In this document: positions 1 through 10,810 of the stretch, piece after piece
Numbering within the stretch: the first letter of the stretch is position 1
How the letters are laid out: every line of letters starts with the position of its first letter
DNA from: Diogma glabrata
Lineage: Eukaryota > Arthropoda > Insecta > Diptera > Cylindrotomidae
Direction: 5' to 3'
Length of the DNA: 64,000 bases
NCBI GenBank assembly: GCA_963693315.1
Contig: OY856186.1
Coordinates: 234,308,046 to 234,372,045, forward strand
The notes under the pieces: model-generated
Database searches by the model: none
The model's input: only the letters and a program-made list of their open reading frames with translations
What the model was told of the DNA's origin: nothing
Program-made: the position numbers and the translations under genes

Positions 1-127
1 TAATATAACATCATCTATAAAATATTATTGTTTTTATGAATTTAGTGCAATAATAAAGCGTGTTTTTGTTTGCATTAAACACTTTCAAAATAACAATATT
101 AATCTTAAACTTATAACTGCAACCACA

Positions 128-717
128 AATTTCAATTTAGTAACTACCAACTATTACGTTCGAGCGTTTCTAGAGGCAATTTATAGAGAATTTAAGCCTG
201 ACTCTGAGGACAACAAACATCTAACTGAGATTATATGGACAGATGGGCCGTCTTCGGAGTTTAAGAATAGATATATGGTTTCTTTTTTAGAAGAACTTAG
301 CAATAAGTATAAAAAGCCATTCCATTGGAAATATTTCGCTACCTCCCACGGAAAAGGGGTAGTTGACGGAATTGGTGAAAGAGCGAAGTCAACTGTCAGG
401 GGAGCTTGATATCCTCTAAAACGAATACAGCTCCTGTTGTCAGATCAGCAGATGATTTTGCTCAACTAATTAAAGTACACATGGCTTCTACCAAAGTGAT
501 GGTGATTTTGTAGAAATTTGTAGACATATAACATGGGATCATGCTCCACAAATCCCAGGCATTTCAAAAATGTATGTCATTAAGATATCTACAAATAGCA
601 AAGAGTTTTTGTTAAATCCACTCACTGTTGTGGGAAAGCAAAGCAATTTAACTGCAAAAAAAGATGGAAATCGGGTCGTTGTTGTGTATGACGATGTTTT
701 ATATGCAGGTGAAGTGG
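128..717 (+). pseudogene. Broken transposon-type protein fragment with SHGKG motif
   Basis: Reading from about 128, one frame runs through IWTDGPSSEFKNRY and ATSHGKGVVDGIGERAKS to a stop near 408. A second frame continues with VVRSADDFAQLI near 440-480, and a third (570-717) with SKMYVIKISTN and VVVVYDDVLYAGEV. The Asp in TDG and the SHGKGxxDGxGxxxK block resemble a group of uncharacterised, transposon-associated proteins in arthropods and cnidarians; I cannot name the superfamily. It has at least two frame breaks and no start in the window. It stops at a T-run (718-739) that is the poly(A) tail of a minus-strand LINE. A similar reading seems to resume after 8283 (DDQIM, then MKNSNLNT), suggesting the LINE landed inside this gene. 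Confidence 0.55.
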
Positions 718-739
718 TTTTTTTTTTTTTTTTTTTTTT
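718..739 (-). other. Poly(A) tail of the LINE
   Basis: A run of 22 T on the plus strand marks the 3' end of the minus-strand LINE. It abuts the open coding frame that ends at 717, as expected for target-primed insertion with an A-tail. Confidence 0.75.
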
Positions 740-1217
740 ATATTTATTTTCCAAAAAAATTTACATTTGTGTTAGGAAAATATAATTTAATTAAATACCC
801 AATAGGGCAAGACTAGGCTCTAATATTTTATTTGCAATAGACTACGAGCTAATTATGATTTATAAAAAGAATATGAAGAGAAAAAAGAAAACTAAAATAA
901 AAGAAAAAATCTAAAATAAAAGAAAAATCATTTGATTTCAATAAAGAAACATTAGGGTTTCAATACAGCAAATTAATAATAATAAGTGAGAAAAACAAAA
1001 TTTAATGCATTTAGTAAATTCAAAATAATTATAAAAGCTTTGATTTAAGCTAGATTTAATACTTAGTTAATATAAAGAAAGAAAATCAAGTAATACAATT
1101 GAAGTTAAATTAAAATTAAAGTTAAAGTTAGTCAAATTGAACGACTAACAACCAATCACTTGTAAAAATATTACTATCCACAAGTCTCAAGCACTACATG
1201 TATTATGCTATCATTTT

Positions 1218-2125
1218 TCAAGCATAATTTACATCACTTATTAGACCGTGACTTCGATTATAGTCATATACATATTGGTTATATAATTCAGTTTTAATAT
1301 TGTATTTGAACTTGCCAATAGCATAATTTTTTAAATTTTGTTCGAGACTGTTGAAGAGTTTGATTCCTTTATAAAATACGCTTTTAAGTGAGATGCAATA
1401 GTTGAAGCGAGGAAGCCGGAAATTATCAGCATATCTGCCAGACCTGCTTGTCAGTGATTCATTTGTTACGAGTTGACTATTGAATTTGATTAGTTTATGT
1501 TTAATTTTATATACCGTTAATAAGTATTCATAGTCAATTAATACATTAAGTGGAAGTATTTTGTTGCTGTATAAATTTAAAGTAGGTGTCAAATTTGGTA
1601 GGCATTTTAATTTCTTTAGCGCTTGGTTCTGTAATATACTTAGTTCATGAATTTTTGTGTCGTTTGCGCTACCCCATATTGCTAGGAGGTAGGTAAGATG
1701 TGAGTGAATTAGTGAGTAATACACATTCTGTGCTACATTTGAATCAATATATTTGCCCACTCTATTAAATACACCAATTATTGGAACTATCTTTGGTTTA
1801 ACGCTGTCTATATGATGAGACCAATTAAGTTTTGAACCTATTTTTAGACCAAGATATGAAGAGGTATCAACTTTTTTTATAAATTCGCCTCTAAATGAAA
1901 CTAGAGAGTAAAATCAATGGATTCGGTTGGATTTCTTATGTAAAAATTAATGAAACATGTTTTTTTAACATTGAGTCGAAGTCTATTTTGATCTAACCAC
2001 TCTCCCAAGATGAGCAGGTCTGATTCCATTTCGGCTTTGAGTTCATTGACGTTAGAACAACTATAACTAATGACTGTGTCATCTGCAAACAATTGTAGTT
2101 GTCCGCCTAGATTTAAATTAAAGAT
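1218..2125 (-). pseudogene. LINE ORF2, 3' half (reverse transcriptase catalytic block to C-terminus)
   Basis: The fragment starts at the insertion junction with IFNLNLGGQLQLFADDTV, which carries the catalytic FADD at plus positions about 2083-2092. It ends at a stop at 1901. One frame over it continues from about 1895 (SSYLGLKIGSKLNWSHHI) to 1218, with the thumb/C-terminal block SLIHSHLTYLLAIWGSA. Order and spacing are those of a CR1/Jockey-type ORF2 C-terminus. A single frameshift lies near 1900. It completes the reverse transcriptase begun at 5088-7093. What separates them is the Penelope-like element, not a deletion. Confidence 0.85.
2113..2125. repeat. Left 13-bp target-site duplication of the Penelope-like element
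   Basis: TTAAATTAAAGAT at 2113-2125 is repeated exactly at 5075-5087. Both copies lie in the same reverse-transcriptase codons of the interrupted LINE, so this is a real target duplication. Confidence 0.85.
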
Positions 2126-2143
2126 CCTGAAGCTAAGAAAATA

Positions 2144-4627
2144 ATGAAAGAATTACTATACACAACTAACAAACTAGCAGCTTTAAACAACAAGAAAATA
2201 TTCTTATTAAATTGCAGAGGTTATCAAATTATACCTTCTTGGTTAAAACATAACTTCCAAAAATTATACAATCAATTTAATAGTAGCATAGCATTTAACA
2301 AAATAGTTGACAATTTCTTATTTAAGGTTTTAAATCTGGAAATTAGTAATAATTTTACAGAAATTAATTTTTATATGAAAGCAAAAAACACTTTATTTTC
2401 TAAACTCGGTAACATTGTTCCATATGATGTTTTCACTGATTTTAATTGTCATATTGAGATTAGTTATGAAAAAGTTTTTAATGAAATTAAACTGAAACAG
2501 ACTAAAAAATTTGATCTTCTTTTAGAAACAAATTTTGAATTTCTAAGATCTGAAATTTTAAATATCACTTGTGATAAGTGGGTTAAGAATCTTTCAACAA
2601 CTCTTATTCCTTCCAATGTTCTTTTTATTCTTAGCTTAGGCCCAAAATTTAATTTCCATAATAATAAACTAAATTTTTTTGATTTAATCACACATCTAGA
2701 ATCCGCCATCATCCATTTGAATGATTCAGACAAAATTATTGCACGCAATAGTTTATGTAATATTATTAATAACTATAAAAATTCACATAAAAAGGTTGAC
2801 TTTAAAACTAAAATTTTACAAAAATATCTCACAGAGACCAATTCTTTTTTTATTGATAATCCTCATTTAATTGTAACCCAAGCTGACAAAGGTAACATAA
2901 CAGTTGTTATGAATTTATCTGATTATGATAGTAAAATGTCTTCTTACTTAAATGACACTGATACTTATAAGGTTATTCCAAAGGATAAAACTGCTTATTT
3001 GCAAAGAAAAACCAATACTTTTGTTAGTAAATTAGAATTGAATAGTAATATAACAAATGAACGTGCAACTCTTATGCGGAAATATAATAGTTCTTTTCCA
3101 CGCATATATGGGTTAGTAAAAGTCCATAAGATTGGTGAACCATTACGTCCTATAGTTTCTTATATTAATTCTCCTTTATATAATCTTTCAAAATTTTATT
3201 CTGATATTCTATCAAGAGTTGTTGGAAAGACTTTTAGCTATGTTAAAAATTCTTATGATTTTATTGATAAAATTAAAGATTTAGTTATTCCTATAGACTA
3301 TTCTTTGATTTCTTTAGATGTGACATCACTTTTCACAAATATTCCAAATTCATTAGTTCTTGAGTGTATTGAAAGTAAATGGGATGAAATTGAAATATTA
3401 TTCAAGAACTTGCTAATCAAGAATTTATTATTAGTAATATTCGACGACAAAATTCTGTTAATGTTAGAAAAACAAAAAACAATATTCAATATAAAATTTT
3501 AGAGAAAGATATTTTCATTGAAGGACTGTTATTAGTATTAAACCATTGTTATTTTTCTTATAATAATGTTTTTTATCAACAAATTTATGGTTCTCCTATG
3601 GGATCTCCAGCTAGTCCAGTGTTAGCTAATTTGGTTATGGAATATGTTGAAATTAAAATTATTGAATCTTTGGATTTTGTGCTTCCATTTTATATGCGTT
3701 ATGTTGATGATATTCTGACCGCTGTTCCTAGTATTTTAATTGATTCTGTTCTTGTTAAATTTAATAATTACCATCCTCGACTTAAATTTACTCTTGAAAT
3801 TGAGAATGAAAACAAAATTGCTTTTTTGGACACTTTAGTTATAAAAAACAATCTTGGTGAATTAATAACAGATTGGTATCTGAAACCTACTTGGTCTGGT
3901 CGTTATTTAAATTTCAACTCTTCTCTTCCAATTTCGTATAAAAAAAAATACTGTATCAATATTGACTAAAAAAATTTTAAAATTATCGAATCCCATTTTT
4001 CACCATAAAAATTTCAAATTATTAAAAACTACTCTTCAAGAAAATTTCTATCCCGAAAAATTTATTGATCATCACATTTACAATACTATCAATATACATA
4101 ATGGTTTAAATTTTGACATTTCTAGAGTTAATAATCAAGACAGCACTTTTAAATTTGTATCCCTACCTTATGTTAAGGTTTTATTTGAGAATTTAAATCG
4201 TGTGTTACATAATTATAATATTAAAGCAGTTGGTAAACCTTGCAATACTCTAAGAAATCTTATTTTCACACCTCTTAAAGATCGTGTTCCCAAAGAATAT
4301 TTTTCTAATTTAGTTTACAAAATTAATTGTGCTGAACCTAATTGTGGCTTAACATATATTGGTGAAACTAAACATTATCTTGTTTCCAGGTTAAAGGACC
4401 ATAAATATCATATTTCTAGAGGTAATGGGTCACATAGTGCTTTATGTGATCATGTTATTTCTAGTAATCATAAAATTGATTGGGACAATCCTGAAATTTT
4501 AAAGTTTGAGTCTAATACGGTTAAGCGCAAAATTCTTGAGTCAATCTATATTAAAAAATTCCATAACAATATGAACATTCAATCTGATTGCACATATTTA
4601 GATAATGTATACCTTTCTTTTATTTAA
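2144..4627 (+). pseudogene. Penelope-type reverse transcriptase plus GIY-YIG endonuclease, two frameshifts
   Basis: The first segment (2144 to about 3395) holds the N-terminal region and RT fingers, with VTQADKGNITVVMN and YGLVKVHKIGEPLRPIVS. A frame change near 3390-3400 leads to an open frame with YGSPMGSPASPVLANLVME and the catalytic YVDD (about 3700-3711), ending at 3969. A second change in an A-run near 3942-3950 leads to 3962-4627. That part has YPEKFI and a C-terminal GIY-YIG domain (VYKINC, about 4314; TYIGET, about 4351; the helix SRLKDHK). Family proteins are about 800-900 residues and these pieces sum to about 820, so the protein is close to complete. Each break is a one-base event; the second sits in a homopolymer and could be a sequencing error. 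Confidence 0.9.
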
Positions 4628-4902
4628 ATTTTAAAAAATTTTAAAACACTGTCTGTCTATCTTTGTTTTATTTTTCAAAAAATTTTTTTATCCGTTTGTT
4701 TAAAGACGATATTTTATATGTTTCAGTTTAGTTTATAATTAATTAAAAAATTTGTTTAATTGAAAATTAAAATTAATAATAATAAGATTAGTGATAATTA
4801 GTCAGTGAGGTTGTTTATTTGGACAATACATTTTTGTAAGTGATTTTTGCTGATATTGTTTAAATTGTATTATTATCATTTTCTGTTTTGTATAGTTGAA
4901 TA

Positions 4903-4995
4903 TTTTTTGTTCTGACCTGAGGATAGCTTTTGTTAAAAGCTGAAACATGTCGTCAAATAATTAAATAAAATGTTTTTGAAAAATTGAACAAAAAA
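4903..4995 (+). ncRNA. Hammerhead-ribozyme core in the Penelope-like tail
   Basis: The core order is CTGAGGA (4917-4923, matching CUGANGA), a helix II hairpin AGCTTTT/AAAAGCT (4925-4940), GAAAC (4942-4946) and the cleavage triplet GTC (4949-4951). Helix I can form from TGAC (4913-4916) with GTCA (4952-4955), extended after an internal loop by TTTTTTGTTC (4903-4912) with GAACAAAAAA (4986-4995). Helix III is minimal (AC with GT). Minimal type I hammerheads are known in Penelope-like elements. That this copy cleaves is inference. Confidence 0.7.
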
Positions 4996-5074
4996 CTTAA
5001 TTTATATACATTTTTGGACTAAAACGATGAAAACAAACAAATAAATATTAAATCGTCCAACAAAATAAAAAATA

Positions 5075-5087
5075 TTAAATTAAAGAT
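5075..5087. repeat. Right 13-bp target-site duplication of the Penelope-like element
   Basis: Exact copy of 2113-2125, at the point where the LINE reverse transcriptase reading resumes. Confidence 0.85.
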
Positions 5088-7093
5088 ATCGTTAACGTAT
5101 ATTAAGAACAATAAAGGCCCTAGTACTGATCCTTGAGGAACGCCACAAGTAACATTTTTTAAATCCGATTTATAAGAACCTAATTGAACAAATTGTGTAC
5201 GATGCGATAAATAATTTTTAATCAATTTAAGGGCTTTCTTTGTGATACCAATGTTTCTTAGTTTCTGCAGTAAAATACTATGATTTACACAATCGAAAGC
5301 CTTCATCAGGTCAATGAATAAGCATGCGGTTGTATTTTTATTATCAATACTTTTATAGAGTGTCTCAACGAGGTTCAAAGAAGCTGCTAGAGTGCTACTT
5401 TTTTTGAAACCAAACTGATTGGAATTAATTATAAGGTTGTTTTCTAAGAATTTGATTAATTGGTTCTGTATGCATCGTTCATATACTTTCGATAACACAG
5501 GCAAAACTGATATCGGACGGTAGTTGTTTTTATCCATTTTGTTTCCTTTTTTTAAAATTGGGACTACTTTTGCTATTTTAAGATCATTAGGGAAACAACC
5601 ATTCTCAAATGTTTTATTGATTGATCTGGTCAGAGCGGGAATAATTTTGGTTGAAATGGACTTAATATATTTGACTGAAACAAGATCATATCCACTAGAA
5701 ATGCTAGGCTCTAAATCTTCGATTATCTTAAGTACTTCACTTTCTTCAACATGGGAAAAACTGCTGAAACAAATAGGTGGAGTGTGAGTTTGAGAATGTA
5801 CTGGATTTGAAGTTTGATTGGTGAGCTCACTAGCAACATTAACAAAGAAATCATTAAAAATATTGGCTACTTCAGTTTGATCTTCATGGGTATCGTTGTT
5901 ATTTTTTAGTACAAAGTTGGGCATGAATGTCGTTGGTTTAGAATTATTTGATAATATCTCATGGACTAGACTCCAAATCTTTTTCGGGTTTTTCAGATTT
6001 GACTTGAAAGCTTCTGAATAATATTTGGATTTGGCTTTAAATATTAAGATGCGAATTTCATTTTTTAAATTTTTTGTACAATCTGCTAGATAATCATTTT
6101 CCGGGTATTGTTTGGACAATAGGTAGAGCTTCTTCCGCAGTTTTATTTTTGTACTCAGTTGTTTTGTAAACCAGGGTTTGATAAAAGTGGAGGAAGAGCT
6201 ACATATAATTTCTGACGTAGTCGAATATTTTTTATTTCACGGCATAACTGAATATAAAAGCATTCAAAGTCGACTTCGTCGAAATTTACTTTTTCAATAA
6301 AGCTTTCTAATTTGGCGAAGTTTGTTATACTGATGCGTTTAGTTTGAGGTTTATGAATGTTTCCAATGTCACAGTTGAATAATAAATACCGATGATCGCT
6401 AAGATAAGTGTCCTTATACAAAACGTAAAATTGAGATGAGACCGAGGAAAGTATGTGATCCAGATAAGTACGTATAGTGTTAGAGCGTCTAGTATAAAAA
6501 TGTTTCCCAAGACTGTTAATGATTCTAAACCCATTATTCAATGTCAACGACTTGTAATTAAATACATCTGGATCGTGCAGATCAGCAATATTCAAATTGA
6601 AGTCTCCCACAATTATGGAGTATTTGTACTTTTTAATTAAGTTCTGAAAATAGTCCAGGAACTGATCTATATTAGTATGGCCCGGACGATAAACACCGAT
6701 AATATTCACTTTTAATTTATTTGATTTGATTATTAGGAAGTCGTTTTCAAAATAAGAGATACTAAAATTGAATACGAAGTCAAGATCTGAAGAAACAAAT
6801 ATGCTTACTCCACCTCCCTCTCTTTCTCGATTTAAGTGAAAGGACCGATAGTTATCAAGGTTTATGTTCATATCGCCTTCTTCTAAGAATGTTTCGACAA
6901 GAACGATTATACCAATTTTCATATTCAAATTAAACAATAACTCTTCAATCCCTTCTATTTTGTTTTTGAGACGGTTAATATTGATGTAAAGAATGTTTAA
7001 ACCATGTAAGCTTTTAACAGCGCTTGAATATTCGGTTGTTTTTAAAAAATAATTATTGGTGTTATCTTCAAACGGCAGGTTCATTTTGACCAA
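5088..7093 (-). pseudogene. LINE ORF2, 5' part (APE endonuclease and reverse transcriptase)
   Basis: 7093-6155 encodes an apurinic-type endonuclease of about 312 residues, with NILYININRLKNK near the start, VETFLEE, GDFNLNI (plus about 6590-6610) and LSDHRYLLFNC (about 6389-6400). A one-base shift near 6205 leads to the reverse transcriptase. That part carries the linker STFIKPWF, NYRPISVLPVLSKVYER, FGFKKSSTLAASLN, FIDLMKAFDCVNHSILLQKL and CGVPQGSVLGPLLFLIYVNDI, then is cut at 5088 by the Penelope-like element. The continuation is 2125-1218. The enzyme would nick and reverse-transcribe at the target. This copy cannot, because it is frameshifted and interrupted. Confidence 0.9.
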
Positions 7094-7289
7094 CCTTAAT
7101 ACTAGATCTAAGGAAAAAAAAGAAAAAAAAAAAACGATTAGAGATGTAATGAAATCAAATTAAATTGAAAAATTGTTTAAAAAATTTTTTTCTATGCAAT
7201 GCGTAGAGAAAGATACAGTTTTTGTTTGTTATTTTTTTTCTCTACAGCTGTTATTGTGATGTGAGGTCATTAATTAGTTTGGTTTATTG

Positions 7290-8156
7290 TTAAAATAATT
7301 TTTTGTTCAAGTTCGATGACATCTTCTGTTGATTGTATTTTGAGTGCAGTTTCATTAAATTATCATTTCCTATTTTTGCGTACAAATGTCCATGGCCGTA
7401 CCAAGTATATTGGATTAACTTTTTTTTCTTTAACTCATTTAGCTTTTTTAGGAGGTCACTATTATATGGAGTTAAACGTTCATTTATAAATATTTCATTC
7501 GTTACTGCTGATGAATTTGGAAACAGTTGATTTTGAAACAGTTTACCACACTGCTTCTTTTGTTTTAATAGGTCTAACTTGGTGGTGTAGTTGATAAACC
7601 GCACTATAATTTGAAGTAGCATGAAATTGCTGGCTTCATTCTTCTCTTTTGGTGGAATAGTTCTTCCATAGTAATATTCAACTTTATCCATGGTTATTTG
7701 AAAACGATTCAAAATAGTTTCTACAACATTATTTTCCGTTAATCCAGTATCAGTTTTAATATGAATTCCTGCAATGATAATGTCGTTACAAAGCGCCTTT
7801 TGTTTAAGAAAATTGAGTTCTTGTTTTAGTTGCAACACATTGGAATCGGCTACATGTTGTTTAGACTGGACTTCTGATAAAGTAACTTGTGTATTTTGTA
7901 GGTCACTCTTTAAATTTTCAACTGAGCTTGCGATATTTCTTATTTCGACTTTCATATCTTTCAAGTCCATTTTCATTTCGGTTTTAAGTGAAGCTACTTC
8001 GGTTTTAAGTGAAGCTATAGCCTCAATGATGTCTTTGTTAGTTGGAGTGGAATTGTTTGGCATTTTTAATGTATTAGTTAACAAAGAAGATGTCACAGTG
8101 GATACGGATTTGCTCCGAAGCGAACGTGGTTCAATATTTGTATCAACACTCCCCAT
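7290..8156 (-). CDS. LINE ORF1 protein (coiled coil plus FP-like domain)
   Basis: This is an intact 288-residue frame. Residues about 38-120 are a heptad-rich coiled coil, with repeated LKTE and SLKTEMKMDLKDMK stretches. The following part (DIIIAGIHI, then VEYYYGRTIP, LLQIIVRF and IFINERLTPYNSDLLKKLNE) resembles the conserved ORF1 C-domain of many insect LINEs, which is related to the baculovirus FP-protein family. There are no zinc knuckles. The usual role is RNA binding and trimerisation in the ribonucleoprotein. It lies about 200 bases upstream of ORF2 in the same orientation. A nearby GC-poor leader (8157-8282) has no recognised promoter element. Confidence 0.8.
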   Translation of the reverse strand: MGSVDTNIEPRSLRSKSVSTVTSSLLTNTLKMPNNSTPTNKDIIEAIASLKTEVASLKTEMKMDLKDMKVEIRNIASSVENLKSDLQNTQVTLSEVQSKQHVADSNVLQLKQELNFLKQKALCNDIIIAGIHIKTDTGLTENNVVETILNRFQITMDKVEYYYGRTIPPKEKNEASNFMLLQIIVRFINYTTKLDLLKQKKQCGKLFQNQLFPNSSAVTNEIFINERLTPYNSDLLKKLNELKKKKLIQYTWYGHGHLYAKIGNDNLMKLHSKYNQQKMSSNLNKKLF

Positions 8157-8282
8157 TCATAAAATTTTACATTTAGATCGATTTAGTTTGTAGATTATTT
8201 ACTCTGATTATAACTGATTATTTACACACACTATATACTGTGGCACAAATATTTAATTGGAGTGTAACACTTTTTTTTTAAA

Positions 8283-9346
8283 GATGATCAAATAATGCAG
8301 TGATGAAAAATTCTAACCTCAATACATGAAAATTATTATAGGTTGAGCGAACAGTTAGGTTACGTTTGATTTATAATGAGTTTGGATGATATTTTTAATA
8401 TGATTTGCAAAAACTGATTCAAATTAATAATATATTAATAAAATATCTATAAAATATTATCACTATGAACTGTAACACAATTAAACAACCTTTGTTGCAA
8501 CAATTCTTTAAAGGCTGAGGCAAATAAACCAATGGCATAAACTATCTATCACTCACAGTAATTAATTGTTTTGGACTTAATTATTTCAGTTTATTTATAA
8601 TATTTAATTTACTTCACAAGGAGATTTACTTTGCAAAGAAGATGATATTTAATATTTCAAATAAATGATAAAAAAATTAAAATTTAATTTAAACCTCGGA
8701 TCACAATACGACTTTTCTACTCGATCGCCATTTGCAAAAAAAAATTGGTTCAAATAACCAATGATGAAATTCAAGTATCAGTTATGGAAAGCACTGGAAG
8801 TCACATGGAAACCACTGGAAATGGCCAAAGAAAGAAGACAAACTACTATATAGCCCCGACAGCACAATTAAAATTATTCATCCTCCTATTGTGGTGAATT
8901 CTCGAGGATTCTTTCAATTCCCTGATTTCCCTTGAAATTGTGTTATGCACGGGACATTATGTTTTAATTTACTATTTCTACCTTGTTTCATTATAAAGCA
9001 AAGTTTTTGTGGAAAACTAACAATAGCATAGGTAACAAAGTAAAACTAAAATAATTTGAAATTCAGTCCCATAGTTATTTTTAAAAAATGAAAAATGCAT
9101 GTTTTATGTTATGCACGGGACATTTAATTCTTGTTCCATTTGTAAACGCTGATATGGTAAATAAAAAATAAAATATTGATCATATTTGAGCTTTTATCTA
9201 TTAGTTAGAAGTATTTGTAGCACAATTTAATTATAAATAAATAAATATAAATTATATATTTGAATTTTTACAACTTTCAAAATACCATCATTCAAAAATG
9301 GAAAAAAAGAAAAGTTACGTAACTCCACTTTCTTTGAAACAATTCC
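8283..9346 (+). other. AT-rich stretch, possible continuation of the split coding fragment; 16-bp direct repeat
   Basis: Just after the LINE the plus strand reads DDQIM then MKNSNLNT with breaks, a plausible continuation of the fragment at 128-717. Beyond about 8400 I see no coding signal. A 16-base direct repeat GTTATGCACGGGACAT occurs at 8942-8957 and 9108-9123. Confidence 0.35.
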
Positions 9347-9479
9347 ATGCAAAAAAAATTTTCATGTCATAATGCTTTGTGGTTTCTGATAATTCAGAGT
9401 GTTAACTGTGAGAAAACAAGCGCATTTTTTTTTGTTTTAATATTTTTTTTTTTCAATGTGAAGGTTATATTTGGGAGAA

Positions 9480-10810
9480 TGGCCCTAATAATGAAAATGC
9501 TTTGTTTAATAAAAAGCGTACGGCTCAACCTAAAAATTTTAATAATCATTATAATTATAATAAAAAAACCACATTGCAGTTTTTGTAACAAATTTGGTCA
9601 TTATACAAATCAATCCAGAAAAAAACGCAATAAAAGTAATAATGATACAGTACATATAACTGCAAATACTTCAAATAGTACTAATTATTTTTATGTTGAT
9701 TCAGCATATAGGTCTCACATGACAATTAATAAACATTTTTTAAATAATTCTTTACCGGTTCAAAATAAACTTGTAGGAGTAGCAAATAATGAAAAATTGT
9801 GTATTGATAGTGTTGGTGATATTAGAATTAAATTACCTAATAGCAAATGTGACAACACAGCAATTATAAAATATGCGCAATACGTGCCAAATTTGTGTGC
9901 TAATTTAATATAAGTGAGCCAATTAACAAGTAACGCAATCGTGTAATTTTTAATAAAGATCCCTGTGAAATTTTTGATAATAAAAACAAATTAGGAGCGA
10001 CTGCATCACATGAAAATAATATGTATAAATTAAACTGTTCCGTTAATAACTGCACATCAAGATCATACAGTATTTTCTGCACAAACAACGGTAGATATTT
10101 GGCATCGTCGTTTATGTCATATTTGTGACAAAAAGTTAAATAAATTAAAATCATTTGTGAATGGTGTAAGTTTTGATAGCAGTTTTCATAAACAATGTAT
10201 TGTTTGTCTAAAAAGTAAACAAACTAGTCTACAACTTAAAAACGTTGGTACCCGAGCTGAAAATTTATTGGATATCATTCATAGTGATGTGTGTGGTCCA
10301 ATTTCATAATCATCTTTTTCTTGTGCAAAATATTTTGTAACATTTATTGATGATCACAGCCGCAAAATATATGTTTACACAATAAAACAAAAATCTGAAG
10401 TTTATGACAAATTTCTACAGTTCAGGTCAATGGTCGAAAATCAATGTTCAGGTAAAATAAAAATTTTACGTACTTACAACGGAACTGAGTTTTGCAATCA
10501 AAAATTTGACAAATTGTGTAATAATTTTGGTATTCTACATCAAAAAGGTGCACCTTATACACCACAACAAAATAGTCTTGCTAAAAGACAAAATAGAACA
10601 ATAGTTGAACGTGTAAGGTGTATGTTAATTGACGCCAATTTAAGTAAACAATTTTGGGCTGAAGCAACTACAACTGCTGTTTATTTATTAAATCGTATAC
10701 CCTGTGTGAAAAACAATCTATCGCCAGAAGAACTTTCGACTAATAAAAAACCAAATTTGTCCCATTTGCGTATGGCTGTGTTGCATATGTGTACCATATC
10801 AAAAGAAAAA
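9480..10810 (+). pseudogene. Ty1/copia retrotransposon Gag-Pol remnant (knuckle, protease, integrase)
   Basis: The reading has a knuckle CSFCNKFGHYTNQS (about 9574-9620, final Cys lost) and a protease-like FYVDSAYRSHMT, where DSG has become DSA. Then come VANNEKLCIDSVGDI and YVPNLCANL. After several stops come a pre-integrase block WHRRLCHI, a zinc-binding CIVCLKSKQ and integrase. The first catalytic Asp is kept (IHSDVCGP), the second is changed (RTYNGTEF in place of an RxDNG block), and the Glu is changed (NSLAKRQNRT in place of xAERxNRT). No reverse transcriptase or LTR is visible, because coding stops where the palindrome begins at 10809. It is a dead, truncated copy. Confidence 0.8.

Larger units (their letters stand above)
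2126..5074 (+). mobile_element. Penelope-like element inserted in the LINE
   Basis: About 2.95 kb lies between two 13-bp direct repeats that interrupt the LINE reverse transcriptase. It contains one long reading with two frame breaks, encoding a Penelope-type reverse transcriptase and a GIY-YIG endonuclease, and a tail of about 450 bases with a hammerhead-like ribozyme core (4903-4995). The first ATG is only 18 bases inside the element and I see no 5' ribozyme or terminal-repeat copy, so it is probably 5'-truncated by a modest amount. It inserted after the LINE and is the youngest layer of the 1-8.3 kb stack. Confidence 0.9.
719..8282 (-). mobile_element. CR1/Jockey-type non-LTR retrotransposon (LINE), split by a Penelope-like element
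   Basis: On the minus strand the parts come in LINE order: ORF1 (8156-7290), ORF2 endonuclease (7093-6155), reverse transcriptase (about 6205-5088, continuing at 2125-1218), a 3' UTR of about 480 bases and a poly(A) tail seen as T718-T739. The reverse transcriptase is cut in mid-domain by the 2126-5074 insertion, and the two halves rejoin without loss. The 5' boundary near 8282 is inferred from where the split coding fragment of 128-717 appears to resume. Frame breaks near 6205 and 1900 show that this copy is dead. The CGVPQGSVLGPLLF and YVNDI blocks fit the CR1/Jockey group; the exact clade is not resolved. Confidence 0.85.
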
